Source of the DNA: Thermoanaerobaculum sp964488355
Lineage (GTDB): Bacteria; Acidobacteriota; Thermoanaerobaculia; Thermoanaerobaculales; Thermoanaerobaculaceae
Direction: 5' to 3'
NCBI GenBank assembly: GCA_964488355.1
Contig: CAZAUJ010000007.1
Location: 1-64,000, forward strand
Length of the DNA stretch: 64,000 nucleotides
Under the pieces are notes generated by a model. That model saw only the letters and a program-made list of their open reading frames with translations. It did not search any database and was not told where the DNA came from. The position numbers were made by a program, and so were the translations under genes. Each line of letters begins with the position of its first letter. Within the stretch, counting starts at the first letter, position 1. Positions 35,266-47,202 of this stretch are shown here, in pieces.

Positions 35266-35931
35266 GCCGGTAGTGGAGGCCAAGGAGCTTTGGAAGGGTT
35301 ACGGCCAAGGGGAAAAGCGGGTGCAGGTGCTGCGCGGTTTTTCCCTGGAGGTGGCCGAGGGCGAGATGGTGGCGGTGGTGGGTCCCTCCGGCGTGGGCAA
35401 GACCACGCTGCTATACCTCTTGGGCCTGCTGGATACCCCAGATGCGGGCGAGGTGCGGCTTTTTGGTCAAGGGACGGCGGGCCTTTCCCCGCTGGAGCGC
35501 GCCAAGCTGCGCAACCGTGCCCTGGGATTTGTCTTCCAAAACCACCTGCTGCTCGCGGATTTTACCTTGGAGGAAAACGTGGCCATGCCGCTTCTTTTGG
35601 CTGGGGTAAAAGCGGCGGAAGCGCGAGCTCGCGCTCGCCAGCTGCTGGCCCAGCTAGGCTTGGCCAGGCGCATGCCCCATTTTCCCCACCAGCTTTCTGG
35701 CGGCGAACAGCAGCGGGGGGCGGTGGCTCGCGCCCTCGCCTGCCAACCCAAGGTGCTACTGCTGGACGAGCCCACGGGCAACTTGGATGCCCAGACGGCC
35801 CAGCGCCTGTTCGAGCTTTTGTGGCAACTGCATTTGAGCCAGGGGCTCACCAGTGTTATCGTCACTCATAACGAGGTCCTGGCGCGGCGGTGCCATCGGG
35901 TGGTGCACCTGCTGCCAGGGGAGGCCTGCTG

Positions 35932-35932
<1 letters not shown>
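35258..35932 (+). CDS. lolD: lipoprotein-releasing ABC ATPase LolD
   Basis: A 224-aa ABC ATPase: Walker A VVGPSGVGKTTLLYLLG, Q loop FVFQNHLLL, signature QLSGGEQQRGAVARAL, Walker B VLLLDEPTGNLD and the switch His in VIVTHNEV. FQNHLLLADFTLEENVAMPL is typical of LolD. GTG 35258 overlaps the permease stop; the stop shares one base with the clpC ATG (TGATG). Confidence 0.93.
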
Positions 35933-38336
<2,404 letters not shown>

Positions 38337-38349
<13 letters not shown>

Positions 38350-40730
38350 ACGTAGGGTTCTTGCTGCTTCTTTGGGGGGTCCAGCTGGCGGCCGAGCAGG
38401 TCACGGTGAAGGACGTGGAGGTGGTGGGTGGCACCACCATTGACGCGGAAACGGTGGAGTATTACCTGGGGGTGGCTGCCGGAGACCCCTTCGATGAGCA
38501 AACCATCAGAAAGAACTTCCGCCGCTTTTGGGAATCGGGCCTTTTGGAGGACCTCAAGGTGGAGGTGGAAAAGCTTCCCGACGGCAACGTGAAGCTCATC
38601 GTCACCGTCAAGGAGCGGGCTAAGGTGAGCGAGTACGAGTTCAAGGGCAACAAGAAGCTTTCCACCTCCACGCTCAAGGAAAAACTGGACACCACTGGAA
38701 TTTCTTTGCGTCGCAACGTGCCCTTACGCCAGTCGGAGCTAAATCGCATCCGCCGCACCCTGGTGGAAGAGTACGCCAAGGAAGGTTATCTCTCGGCCAG
38801 CGTGGAGCCGGTATTGGAAAGCGTGGGCTCTAACACGGTCAAAGTCACCTTCCTCATTGACGAGGGCGCCAAGGTGCGCATCGAGGAGATCCGCTTCGAA
38901 GGTAACCACGTCTTTTCTGATGCCCGTCTTCGTCGGGCAATGAAGAAAATCAAAGAGCGCACTTGGCTGCGGCCCTGGGGAAAGAAGATCATTTGGTCGC
39001 AGGAAAACTGGGGGGAGGATTCGGAAAACCTGAAGAAGCTGTATCTCAACCACGGGTACAAGGACGTGGTTATTGGCGAGCCGCGGGTGGAGCTGGTGGC
39101 CAAAAACCCCAACGCACCCACGCAGGCCAAGAAGAAATTCGTCACCGTGGTGACCATTCCGGTGCAGGAGGGGCGTCAGTACCGCATGGCCAGCCTCAAA
39201 CTGGAGGGTGCCACCGTCTTCACCGAGGAAAAGCTGCGCAAGCTGTACGAGGTCAAGCTGGGTGAGGTTTACAACTACTCCCAGGTGGAGGCGGGCAACG
39301 AGGCCGTGCGCAACCTTTACCAGTCCCGTGGGTACATTTACGCCTACACCAGCCAGTCCCTTTTGGCGCGGGAAGGGAGCGACGAGGTGGATGTGGTGGT
39401 CCACATGTACGAGGGCGACCGTTGGCGCCTGGGGAGGTTGGAGTTTTCCGGCAACACCAAAACGCAGGATAAGGTTTTGCGGCGCGAGTTTCGCTTATTC
39501 GAAGGCGATTGGATGAACATGACCGCCTTCAAGCGCTCGGTGTTCAAGGTCAACCAGCTGGGGTACTTTAAGCTCACCGAAGACCCGGTGGCCTTTGACT
39601 TCGACCAAGAGCGCAAGCTGGTGAACGTCACCATTAAGGGGCAGGAGGTGGGGCGCACCGACATTCAGTTTGGGGCCGGCTACTCGGAGCTGGACCGCTT
39701 TTTCGTGCAGTTCATGTTCAACACCCGCAACTTCCTCGGCCGGGGTGAGAGCCTGGGTGTGGCGGTGCAATCGGGCACGCGAGCCGATACGTACTCCCTT
39801 TCCTTCACCGAACCCTACTTCCTCGACCGGCGCATGTTCATTGGTGGGTCAGTTTACAAGACCAGTTACGACCTGCTTTCACAGCAGCGGGATGCCAAGG
39901 GGCTTTCTGCCACTTTGGGCGTGAGCGTGGGCGACTTTGGGACCTTTTCCCTTTCCTACGGCTATGAGGACGTATTTGCCAAGTTTGCCGTGGTGCGCAC
40001 GGTGCCCGCTGGCGGCGAACCGCGCGGACCCCACCGGCGACCCCTTCCGCCCCCCTACCCCGACGTCCCTGCCCCCGCCCTGTACTTTGAGGAGGCCACC
40101 GGGGTCACCTCGGCCTTCACCCCTGCCTATGGCTACGACTCCCGTGATGACCCGTTCGACCCCAACGAGGGCGTGAGCACCTTCACCCGCATCCGCACCG
40201 CAGGGGGTTTTCTGGGTGGCGATTTCAACTATGTGCGCCCGGAGGCGGGCTTTTCCCTGTTCAAGCCCTTAAGCCGCCGGGTAATCCTGGCCGCCAACCT
40301 GGAGGGGGGGTGGATTCGGCCCTTCGGCGGCTCCCGCATTCCCCTTTACGATCGCTACTTCCTCGGCGGGGAGCGGTCGCTACGCGGGTTTTCCTATTAC
40401 TCGGTGGTGCCGCGCAAAGCTAACGGAGACTTTTTCCTCACTCCCAACGGCTCGCGCATGGGTGGGGACCGGTACCTGCAGCTGAACCTGGAGTACCAAA
40501 TCAAGCTCGGAGGGCCTCTCAAGCTCATCTTTTTCACCGACATCGGCAACACCTGGCACGAGCTGCAGGGCTGGCAGCTGGGGCTTCTGCGCTACTCGGC
40601 GGGAGCGGAGCTGCGCATCACCTTGCCCATATTCCAGGCGCCTCTGCGCTTCATTTACGGCGTGAACCTCAAGCCCTTCCCCGACGAGAAGCGCACCGAC
40701 TTCCAGTTCTCCATCGGCTCGACCTTTTAG
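38337..40730 (+). CDS. bamA: outer-membrane protein assembly factor BamA
   Basis: A 797-aa Omp85 protein with signal peptide (RGLNVGFLLLLWGVQLAA), five POTRA domains (about 20-430; first VTVKDVEVVGGTTIDAETVE) and a 16-strand barrel with the conserved loop-6 motif GGERSLRGFSYYS and the C-terminal strand FQFSIGSTF ending in Phe. It inserts barrels into the outer membrane, proving a diderm envelope. GTG 38337 sits seven bases after GGAGG and overlaps the clpC end by 13 bases. A Pro-rich insert (residues about 560-585) interrupts the barrel, likely an extracellular loop. Confidence 0.96.
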
Positions 40731-40783
40731 TGCCTGACTCAACCTTTTGCCCTTGCGGGCGTAGGAGGCCTGCGGAGGTGACC

Positions 40784-43700
40784 ATGAAGCGTTTGTTGAC
40801 CTTGGCCACGGTGGTGCTGGTTGGCTCGGGTTCTGCGTGGGCGCAAACCAAGCTGTTGCGCTTCCCGGACGTTCATGGGGAGGAAGTGGTATTCACCTAC
40901 GCCGGCGACCTGTGGAAGGCGACCATTCGCGGGGGCGTGGCCGTGAGGCTTACCGCCCATCCGGGGCAGGAGCTGTTCGCCAAGTTCTCCCCCGACGGGC
41001 GGTGGATTGCCTTCACGGGCCAGTACGACGGGGACGAGCAGGTCTACGTCATGCCTTCGGTGGGCGGCGAACCGCGGCAGCTTACCTTTTACCCCGCTCG
41101 CGGCCCGCTGGCGCCTCGGCACGGCTACGACAATCAGGTTTACGGTTGGACGACAGACGGCAGCGCCATTCTCTTCCGTTCCTTCCGCGATGCCGATGGT
41201 GGCCGCACCGAAACCGCCTTGTACACCGTTAAGCTGGCTGGTGGGCTGCCGGCCAAGCTCCCCATGCCCACCGCCGGTGCCGGGGATTTCGCTCCCGATG
41301 GCACGCGCATGGTGTACTCACCACTTTTCCGCGACTTCCGTACCTGGAAACGCTACCGAGGCGGCTGGGCCCAGGATCTGTACATCGTGGATTTGGCCAC
41401 GCTTAAGCTGTCGCCGGTCTCGCCTAGCCCGGGCACCGAGCGGGACCCGATGTGGATTGGAGACAAGATTTACTTTGTTTCCGACCGTGATGGCACGCTC
41501 AACGTGTACCGTTTCGACCCTGCCACTGGCCACACCGAGCAGCTGACACACTCCACCACCTGGGATGTGCGGTGGGCCTCCAGCGACAACCAGCGGTACA
41601 TCGTTTACGAGTTTGGCGGCGAGCTGCGCCTTTACGACACGACCACGGGCGAAGACCGGGCCATCCCCATTATGGTTCCGGACGACGGCTTGGCAGCCAG
41701 GCCTTCCTGGTACCCCGCCGACAAAAACGTGGAGGATTTCCAGCTGAGCCCGGGGGGTGAGCGGGCGCTGTTTGTGGCGCGCGGTGACGTTTTCACCGTG
41801 CCGGTGGAAAAAGGCCCTACCCGTAACCTCACTCAAAGTTCCGGTGCGCACGACAAGCACGCCCGTTGGTCGCCCGATGGTCGCTGGGTTGCCTTTGTCT
41901 CCGACGCCAGCGGCGAGGAGCAGGTCTACCTGGTCCCGCAGGATGGTTCGGACAAGCCGGTGCAGCTGACCGACGGCCTGGAGGCCATGCTCTACGCGCC
42001 CGAGTGGTCACCCACCGGCTCCCACCTTGCCTTTGCCGACAAGGATGGCAAGGTTTACCTCTTGGATGTGGCGAAAAAGAGCTTCAAGCTGATTGCCCAG
42101 GACCGGTTCTCTCGCGTGCGGGATTACACCTTTTCTCCTGACGGTATGTTCCTCGCCTTTTCGCTGGCGGACGTCAACGAAACGCGCTCGATTTACATTT
42201 ACTCCCTGCGCGAGGACACGTTGATCCGTGTTACCGATGAGCTGTTCGATGAGTTTGCCCCCGCTTGGGATCCGGAGGGACGGTACCTTTACTTCCTTTC
42301 CGATCGCGAGTTCACACCGCAAATTTCTCAAGTGGAATGGAACTTCGCCGGCAACCGCATGACCAAGATATACGCCCTAGTGCTGGCGAAAGATGGCAAG
42401 CACCCATTCCCGCCCGAGTCCGATGAGGTGAAAGCCAACGAACCCAGCGCCAATCAAGACAAGGAAGGGGAAAAAAGCGCAAAAACACCAGAAGAGAAGC
42501 CGAAAGAAAAGAAGCTACCGAAGGTTGTGATTGATTTCGAGGGGTTGAGCCAGCGCGTGGTACCTGTGCCTCTTGATGGGGAAAACTATGGCGATTTATC
42601 CGCTACCAAGGAGTACCTCGTTTATGTGAAAAGGGGGGCACCCTTTTACGGCCGAAATTCCTATGCCAAACCGGGCCTTTACCTGTTCGACCTGAAAAAA
42701 CGCGAGGAGTCCCTCCTTGTGGGTGACATTGAGGGCTATGCCCTGTCGGCGGACGGCAAGAAGGTGCTGGTGGCGCAACAGCGAAGCTACAAAGCCTACG
42801 ACGTCAAGCCCAAGGCCACGGACGCAAAGACCGTCTCGCTCAAGGATGTGAAGGTCCTGCGTATTCCCCGGGAGGAATGGGCGGAGATTTTCCGCGAGGT
42901 TTGGCGCCGCTACCGCGACTTCTTCTACGTTCGCAACATGCACGGCTACGATTGGAAGGCCATCGGCCAGCAGTACGAGAAGCTGCTGCCCTTCGTCAAG
43001 CACCGCAGCGATTTGACCTACCTTTTGGGAGAAATGGTGTCCGAGCTGAACGTGGGCCACGCGTACATTGGCGAAGGCGATTTGCAAATCCCTGAACGCC
43101 CGCAAGTGGCGCTACCCGGTGCCCGCTTCGTGCTGGACGAAAAGGCTGGACGCTACCGCATTGCCAAAATCTTCCGCGGCGACCCCTTCGATGAAAAGTA
43201 CCGCGCGCCGCTGGCCGAGGTGGGCGTGGAGGCGAGGGAAGGAGATTACGTGTTGGCGGTGGACGGACGAGAGCTGAAAGCCACCGACAATATCTATCAG
43301 CTGCTGCAGCACAAGAAGGACCCGGTGACCCTCACCCTGTCGGACAAGCCCAACTTCGAGGGCGCGCGCAAGGTAACCTATAGGCCCATCTTCGACGAGT
43401 CGAACCTGCTTTACTACGAGTGGGTGCGGGAAAACCGACAAAAGGTGGCGGCGGCCAGCCAAGGGCGCATTGGTTATTTGCACATTCCGGATATGGGTGC
43501 CGATGGTATTTACGAGTTCATCAAGTGGTACTACCCACAGATTCGCAAGGAAGGGCTGATCGTGGATGTGCGCTCCAACGGCGGGGGTAACGTGTCCCAG
43601 TGGATCATTGAGCGCTTGGACAACACACTTTTGGGCACGCGCTTCGGCAACCGTGGCGAGCAGGCTCGAACCTACCCTTATACCGTCTTTCACGGTCACT

Positions 43701-44071
43701 TGGCCTGCCTTTTAAACGAGACCTCCGCTTCCGACGGGGATATTTTCCCCCACATGTTCCGCAAAGCGGGGTTGGGGCCCCTCATCGGCAAGCGCTCCTG
43801 GGGTGGGGTGGTGGGTATCTCTTCCCACGGTCCCCTACTTGACGGTGGGCAGGTGTTCGTGCCCGAGCAGGGTACCAACGACGTGGACGGCTCATGGATC
43901 ATCGAAGGGCACGGCGTGGATCCGGATATCGAGGTCGACCACGACCCCGCCGCGATCCATGCCGGGCGCGACCCGCAGCTCGAGCGCGCTATTGCCTACC
44001 TGCTGGAGAAAATTCAAAAGGAGCCTCGCCGTTTGCCGGTGCGGCCGCCGGACCCGGTCAAGACCAAGTAA
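40784..44071 (+). CDS. secreted tricorn-type protease (beta-propeller, PDZ, S41 peptidase)
   Basis: A 1095-aa protein with signal peptide (MKRLLTLATVVLVGSGSAWA), TolB-like propeller repeats (FSPDGRWIAFTGQYDG, WSPDGRWVAFVSDASGEEQV), a charged Lys/Glu linker (about residues 545-575), a C1/PDZ region (EVWRRYRDFFYVRNMHGYDW; LAVDGRELKATDNIYQLL) and an S41 peptidase domain with VDVRSNGGGNVSQWI, the nucleophile box ETSASDGDIFPH (about 979-990) and KRSWGGVVGI. Tricorn proteases trim peptides; the signal peptide places this one outside the cytoplasm. ATG 40784 follows GGAGGTGACC. A terminator follows. Confidence 0.93.
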   Translation: MKRLLTLATVVLVGSGSAWAQTKLLRFPDVHGEEVVFTYAGDLWKATIRGGVAVRLTAHPGQELFAKFSPDGRWIAFTGQYDGDEQVYVMPSVGGEPRQLTFYPARGPLAPRHGYDNQVYGWTTDGSAILFRSFRDADGGRTETALYTVKLAGGLPAKLPMPTAGAGDFAPDGTRMVYSPLFRDFRTWKRYRGGWAQDLYIVDLATLKLSPVSPSPGTERDPMWIGDKIYFVSDRDGTLNVYRFDPATGHTEQLTHSTTWDVRWASSDNQRYIVYEFGGELRLYDTTTGEDRAIPIMVPDDGLAARPSWYPADKNVEDFQLSPGGERALFVARGDVFTVPVEKGPTRNLTQSSGAHDKHARWSPDGRWVAFVSDASGEEQVYLVPQDGSDKPVQLTDGLEAMLYAPEWSPTGSHLAFADKDGKVYLLDVAKKSFKLIAQDRFSRVRDYTFSPDGMFLAFSLADVNETRSIYIYSLREDTLIRVTDELFDEFAPAWDPEGRYLYFLSDREFTPQISQVEWNFAGNRMTKIYALVLAKDGKHPFPPESDEVKANEPSANQDKEGEKSAKTPEEKPKEKKLPKVVIDFEGLSQRVVPVPLDGENYGDLSATKEYLVYVKRGAPFYGRNSYAKPGLYLFDLKKREESLLVGDIEGYALSADGKKVLVAQQRSYKAYDVKPKATDAKTVSLKDVKVLRIPREEWAEIFREVWRRYRDFFYVRNMHGYDWKAIGQQYEKLLPFVKHRSDLTYLLGEMVSELNVGHAYIGEGDLQIPERPQVALPGARFVLDEKAGRYRIAKIFRGDPFDEKYRAPLAEVGVEAREGDYVLAVDGRELKATDNIYQLLQHKKDPVTLTLSDKPNFEGARKVTYRPIFDESNLLYYEWVRENRQKVAAASQGRIGYLHIPDMGADGIYEFIKWYYPQIRKEGLIVDVRSNGGGNVSQWIIERLDNTLLGTRFGNRGEQARTYPYTVFHGHLACLLNETSASDGDIFPHMFRKAGLGPLIGKRSWGGVVGISSHGPLLDGGQVFVPEQGTNDVDGSWIIEGHGVDPDIEVDHDPAAIHAGRDPQLERAIAYLLEKIQKEPRRLPVRPPDPVKTK

Positions 44072-44093
44072 GAGGTCGCGGGTAGTTTGACGA

Positions 44094-44118
44094 GGGGCGG
44101 TGAAAACCGCCCCTTTTT
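44094..44118 (+). terminator. rho-independent terminator after the tricorn protease gene
   Basis: GGGGCGGT, loop GAAA, ACCGCCCC and TTTTT. Confidence 0.93.
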
Positions 44119-44178
44119 ACCCGGCTCACCTTTCAGGCCAGCATGAACTGTGCCAATTTTGCTTCGCATGTCATGCTA

Positions 44179-44207
44179 TTGCAATCGACTTGTGTCCAGC
44201 CTATATT
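44179..44207 (+). promoter_or_regulatory. promoter of the decaheme cytochrome operon
   Basis: TTGCAA (44179-44184), 17-base spacer, TATATT (44202-44207), about 43 bases before the ATG at 44250. Its position rules out the upstream extension of the cytochrome frame. Confidence 0.7.
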
Positions 44208-44249
44208 GTTTCACGGCCACTTGGTGGCCGGAGGAAAGGGGGGTCAGCC

Positions 44250-46295
44250 ATGGCAATGCTGCAATGCGGTTTGGCTTTGTTGGCTTCGGGTGCGGTGTTG
44301 GTGGGAAGCCAAAGCACACCTTCTCGCCACCTGGCACCCAGCAGCCCCGCACCCAATTACAGCGCCCAGCACCTGGAGGCATACCTGAGCCCGCAACAAG
44401 TGGAGTACATTCGCCCGGGCCTCAAGATCACCCTCAACAGCATTACCATTCCTGAAGACCGCCGGCCGGTGGTGGACGTTTCCTTCGTGGATGACATGGA
44501 CCAACCTCTGGACCGGGCGGGGAAGGTAACCCCCGGTGCCATTTCCATGAGCTTCGTGCTCGCCTATTACAACCCGGAGGCACGCGACTACGTGGCGTAC
44601 ACCACGCGCACGCAAACCAGCCCAATTACCGGCCAAAGCGCGGTGCAGTCGTCCGCCGACTCGGGTGGAACCTGGGAGGATTTGGGCCTCGGGCGCGCCC
44701 GCTACCGCTTCCGCACTGCCCTGCCCGAGGGATTTGACGGCTCTAAAACGCACACCCTGGGCATTTACGCCACCCGCGACCTCAGCAGCATCTTGGGTAA
44801 GAACTACTACGCCAACGTGCTGCACGATTTCCGGCCCGATGGCCAGGGTGTGACGGCCAAGTGGGAGGGCTTTGCCACCGCCACCTGCAACACCTGCCAT
44901 GACCCGCTTCAAGCCCACGGTGGCGCCCGGCGAGAGGTGAAGCTGTGCGTGCTGTGTCACAACGCCACCCAGTCGGTGGATCCGGATACGGGGAACAAAG
45001 TGGAGTTCCGCGAGATGGTTCACAAGATCCACAGGGGTCGCGACTTGCCCAGCGTGCAGGCGGGCCGTCCGTACCGGATTATTGGCTTCAACCAGAGCGT
45101 CCACGACTACTCCACCGTGGCCTTCCCCCAGGACATCCGCAACTGCGCCACCTGCCACCAGGGCACGTCGGAAGCCCACGTTTGGTTCACCCGGCCTTCC
45201 CGCGCCGCCTGCGGCTCATGCCACGACAACGTGAACTGGGAGACGGGCGAAGGCCATGCTGCCGGCCCGCAAGCTAACGATCGGGCCTGCGCATCCTGCC
45301 ACTTGCCAGAAGGCGAGTCCGAGTTCGACGTGTCCATCACGGGGGCGCATACCATCCCCACCAAGTCGCGCCAGCTGCGCGGCTTGAAGATGGAAATCCT
45401 GGCGGTGACCAACGCCGCACCAGGGCAAAAGCCCACCGTCACCTTCCGCCTCACCAACTTGGACGATGGCAGCGTGGTGGCTCCCGCTTCCCTCAACAGC
45501 TTAAACCTGCACTTGGGTGGGCCTACTAACGACTACGCCAGCTACGTCACCGAAAGCGCCCGAGGTGCGAGCTTCAACGGCGATACGGCGGTCTACACCT
45601 TTAACTACGCCTTGCCGGAAGACGCCCAGGGCACCTGGACGGTGACGGCCGATGCCTACCGCAACGTCACCATCGACAACCACACGGAAACCGGCCTCAC
45701 CCTGCGGGAGGCGGCTCAAAACCCCGTGTACTCCGTGGCGGTGACCGACTCCCAGCCGCAGCCGCGGCGGGTGGTTGTGGACCTGGCCAAGTGCAACACC
45801 TGTCACAACCTTCTCGCCTTGCACGGCGGCCAGCGCTTCAAGACCGAAGAGTGCGTCGTCTGCCACAACCCCAACAAGGACGACCGCGGCCGTCGGCCGG
45901 CGGACAAGCAGCCCCCCGAGTCGGTGGACTTCCGCTACCTGATCCACAAGGTCCACCGCGGCGAGGCGTTGACGCGCGAGTTCACCGTCTACGGTTTCGG
46001 CAACGTACCCCACACCTACAACGAGGTGCGCTTCCCCGGTGATCTGCGCAACTGCCAAACCTGCCACAAGCCGGGAACCTACCACCTGCCCCTGGGTCAG
46101 GACCGGTTGCCCGTGCAAACCCCGCGCGATTTCTACTCGCCGTTAAAGCCCGAGTCGGCGGCCTGCCTCTCCTGCCACGACACCGCCTACGCCGCGGCCC
46201 ACGCGTACGTGAACACTGCCCCCTTTGCCGAGGCCTGCGCCGCTTGCCACGGCAACAACGCGGAGTTCTCGGTGGACAAGGTGCACGCCAGGTGA
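44250..46295 (+). CDS. OmcA/MtrC-type decaheme c-type cytochrome
   Basis: The 681-aa product has ten CxxCH motifs in two groups of five, first Cys at 213, 233, 299, 321, 347 and 515, 535, 602, 639, 663. Each pentaheme block follows a beta-rich Ig-like domain (about 50-205 and 365-505). That is the four-domain plan of MtrC, MtrF and OmcA, surface terminal reductases for metals or electrodes. The N terminus (MAMLQCGLALLASGAVLVGS) is a weak signal peptide without an arginine or lysine and without a lipobox at the cleavage region, unlike the Shewanella lipoproteins. Repeated VHKIHRG segments supply distal His ligands. First gene of a three-gene operon. Confidence 0.92.
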   Translation: MAMLQCGLALLASGAVLVGSQSTPSRHLAPSSPAPNYSAQHLEAYLSPQQVEYIRPGLKITLNSITIPEDRRPVVDVSFVDDMDQPLDRAGKVTPGAISMSFVLAYYNPEARDYVAYTTRTQTSPITGQSAVQSSADSGGTWEDLGLGRARYRFRTALPEGFDGSKTHTLGIYATRDLSSILGKNYYANVLHDFRPDGQGVTAKWEGFATATCNTCHDPLQAHGGARREVKLCVLCHNATQSVDPDTGNKVEFREMVHKIHRGRDLPSVQAGRPYRIIGFNQSVHDYSTVAFPQDIRNCATCHQGTSEAHVWFTRPSRAACGSCHDNVNWETGEGHAAGPQANDRACASCHLPEGESEFDVSITGAHTIPTKSRQLRGLKMEILAVTNAAPGQKPTVTFRLTNLDDGSVVAPASLNSLNLHLGGPTNDYASYVTESARGASFNGDTAVYTFNYALPEDAQGTWTVTADAYRNVTIDNHTETGLTLREAAQNPVYSVAVTDSQPQPRRVVVDLAKCNTCHNLLALHGGQRFKTEECVVCHNPNKDDRGRRPADKQPPESVDFRYLIHKVHRGEALTREFTVYGFGNVPHTYNEVRFPGDLRNCQTCHKPGTYHLPLGQDRLPVQTPRDFYSPLKPESAACLSCHDTAYAAAHAYVNTAPFAEACAACHGNNAEFSVDKVHAR

Positions 46296-46347
46296 GTATG
46301 AGGGCGGGCTTCGGCCTGCCCTTGCGCTTCGTGGAAAGGTGAGGACG

Positions 46348-47193
46348 ATGAAGACCGCCATTGCAACCCTTTTCGGCTTGACTGTTTGGTTGGTAGCTGC
46401 CAGCGCCGGCGCGCAAGCTTTCGCCCCCTGTGGCCGCTGCCACGAGGACGTGGCGAAGGCGTTTGCCTCCAACCCTCACGCCTTGGACAAGGGGGAAGAG
46501 GCTGCCAGCTGCCAATCCTGCCATGGAGATGGGGAGGAGCATGCGGCCAGCGGCGACCCGAGCCTCATCCACATCCCCCAGGGCGTGGCGGGCGCCAGCA
46601 CCTGCTTGAGCTGCCACGGCGGCCGGGAGGGCTTCGCCCACGCCGCTTCTGGCCCCCACCTGCGCAGCGGTATAGGCTGCGAGACCTGCCACCGCATCCA
46701 CCAAGCCCAAGAGCGGCACCTGCTCAAGGCTGAGCCCCATCAGCTTTGCGCCCCCTGTCATCAGACCGTTTTCGGCCAGCTGCGCAAACCCTTTGCGCAC
46801 AAGCTGGAGCGGCGGGGCGCGATGGAATGCGTGAGCTGCCACAACCCGCACGGCGGGGCGGAAGAGCAGAGCCTCAAGCAAACCCGCAGCGGAGAGCTGG
46901 TTTGTGTTTCCTGTCATCTGGAGACGCGGGGGCCCTTCGTTTTCGAACACGGGGCCTTGGCCGTGGGGAACTGCATGAGCTGCCACCAGGCCCATGGTTC
47001 CTCCAACCCCAAACAGCTGGTGCGCGCACAGGTGGACCGCCTTTGCCTGGAGTGTCACAGCAGCGTGGGTAATCCGGGTTTGGGCTCGCAACCTCCGTCG
47101 TTCCACGATTTGCGCAGCCCCCGCTACCGGAACTGCACCACCTGCCACGTGGCCATTCACGGCTCCAACAGCTCGCCGCTGTTCCTGCGATAG
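46348..47193 (+). CDS. MtrA/DmsE-type decaheme c-type cytochrome
   Basis: A 281-aa periplasmic protein with signal peptide (MKTAIATLFGLTVWLVAASAGA) and ten CxxCH motifs, first Cys at 28, 55, 86, 111, 134, 161, 186, 209, 233 and 263. Even spacing and length match MtrA, PioA and DmsE cytochromes, which form an electron wire inside an outer-membrane barrel. It starts 52 bases after the MtrC-type gene and lies ten bases before the MtrB-type barrel gene, completing the usual MtrCAB set. Confidence 0.94.
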   Translation: MKTAIATLFGLTVWLVAASAGAQAFAPCGRCHEDVAKAFASNPHALDKGEEAASCQSCHGDGEEHAASGDPSLIHIPQGVAGASTCLSCHGGREGFAHAASGPHLRSGIGCETCHRIHQAQERHLLKAEPHQLCAPCHQTVFGQLRKPFAHKLERRGAMECVSCHNPHGGAEEQSLKQTRSGELVCVSCHLETRGPFVFEHGALAVGNCMSCHQAHGSSNPKQLVRAQVDRLCLECHSSVGNPGLGSQPPSFHDLRSPRYRNCTTCHVAIHGSNSSPLFLR

Positions 47194-47202
47194 GAGGGTG
47201 CC

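Noticed and set aside
44100..44249. Upstream extension of the decaheme frame including an extra CFACH heme-like motif
   Set aside because: The promoter at 44179-44207 lies inside it, so it would not be transcribed with the gene, and it overlaps a terminator.
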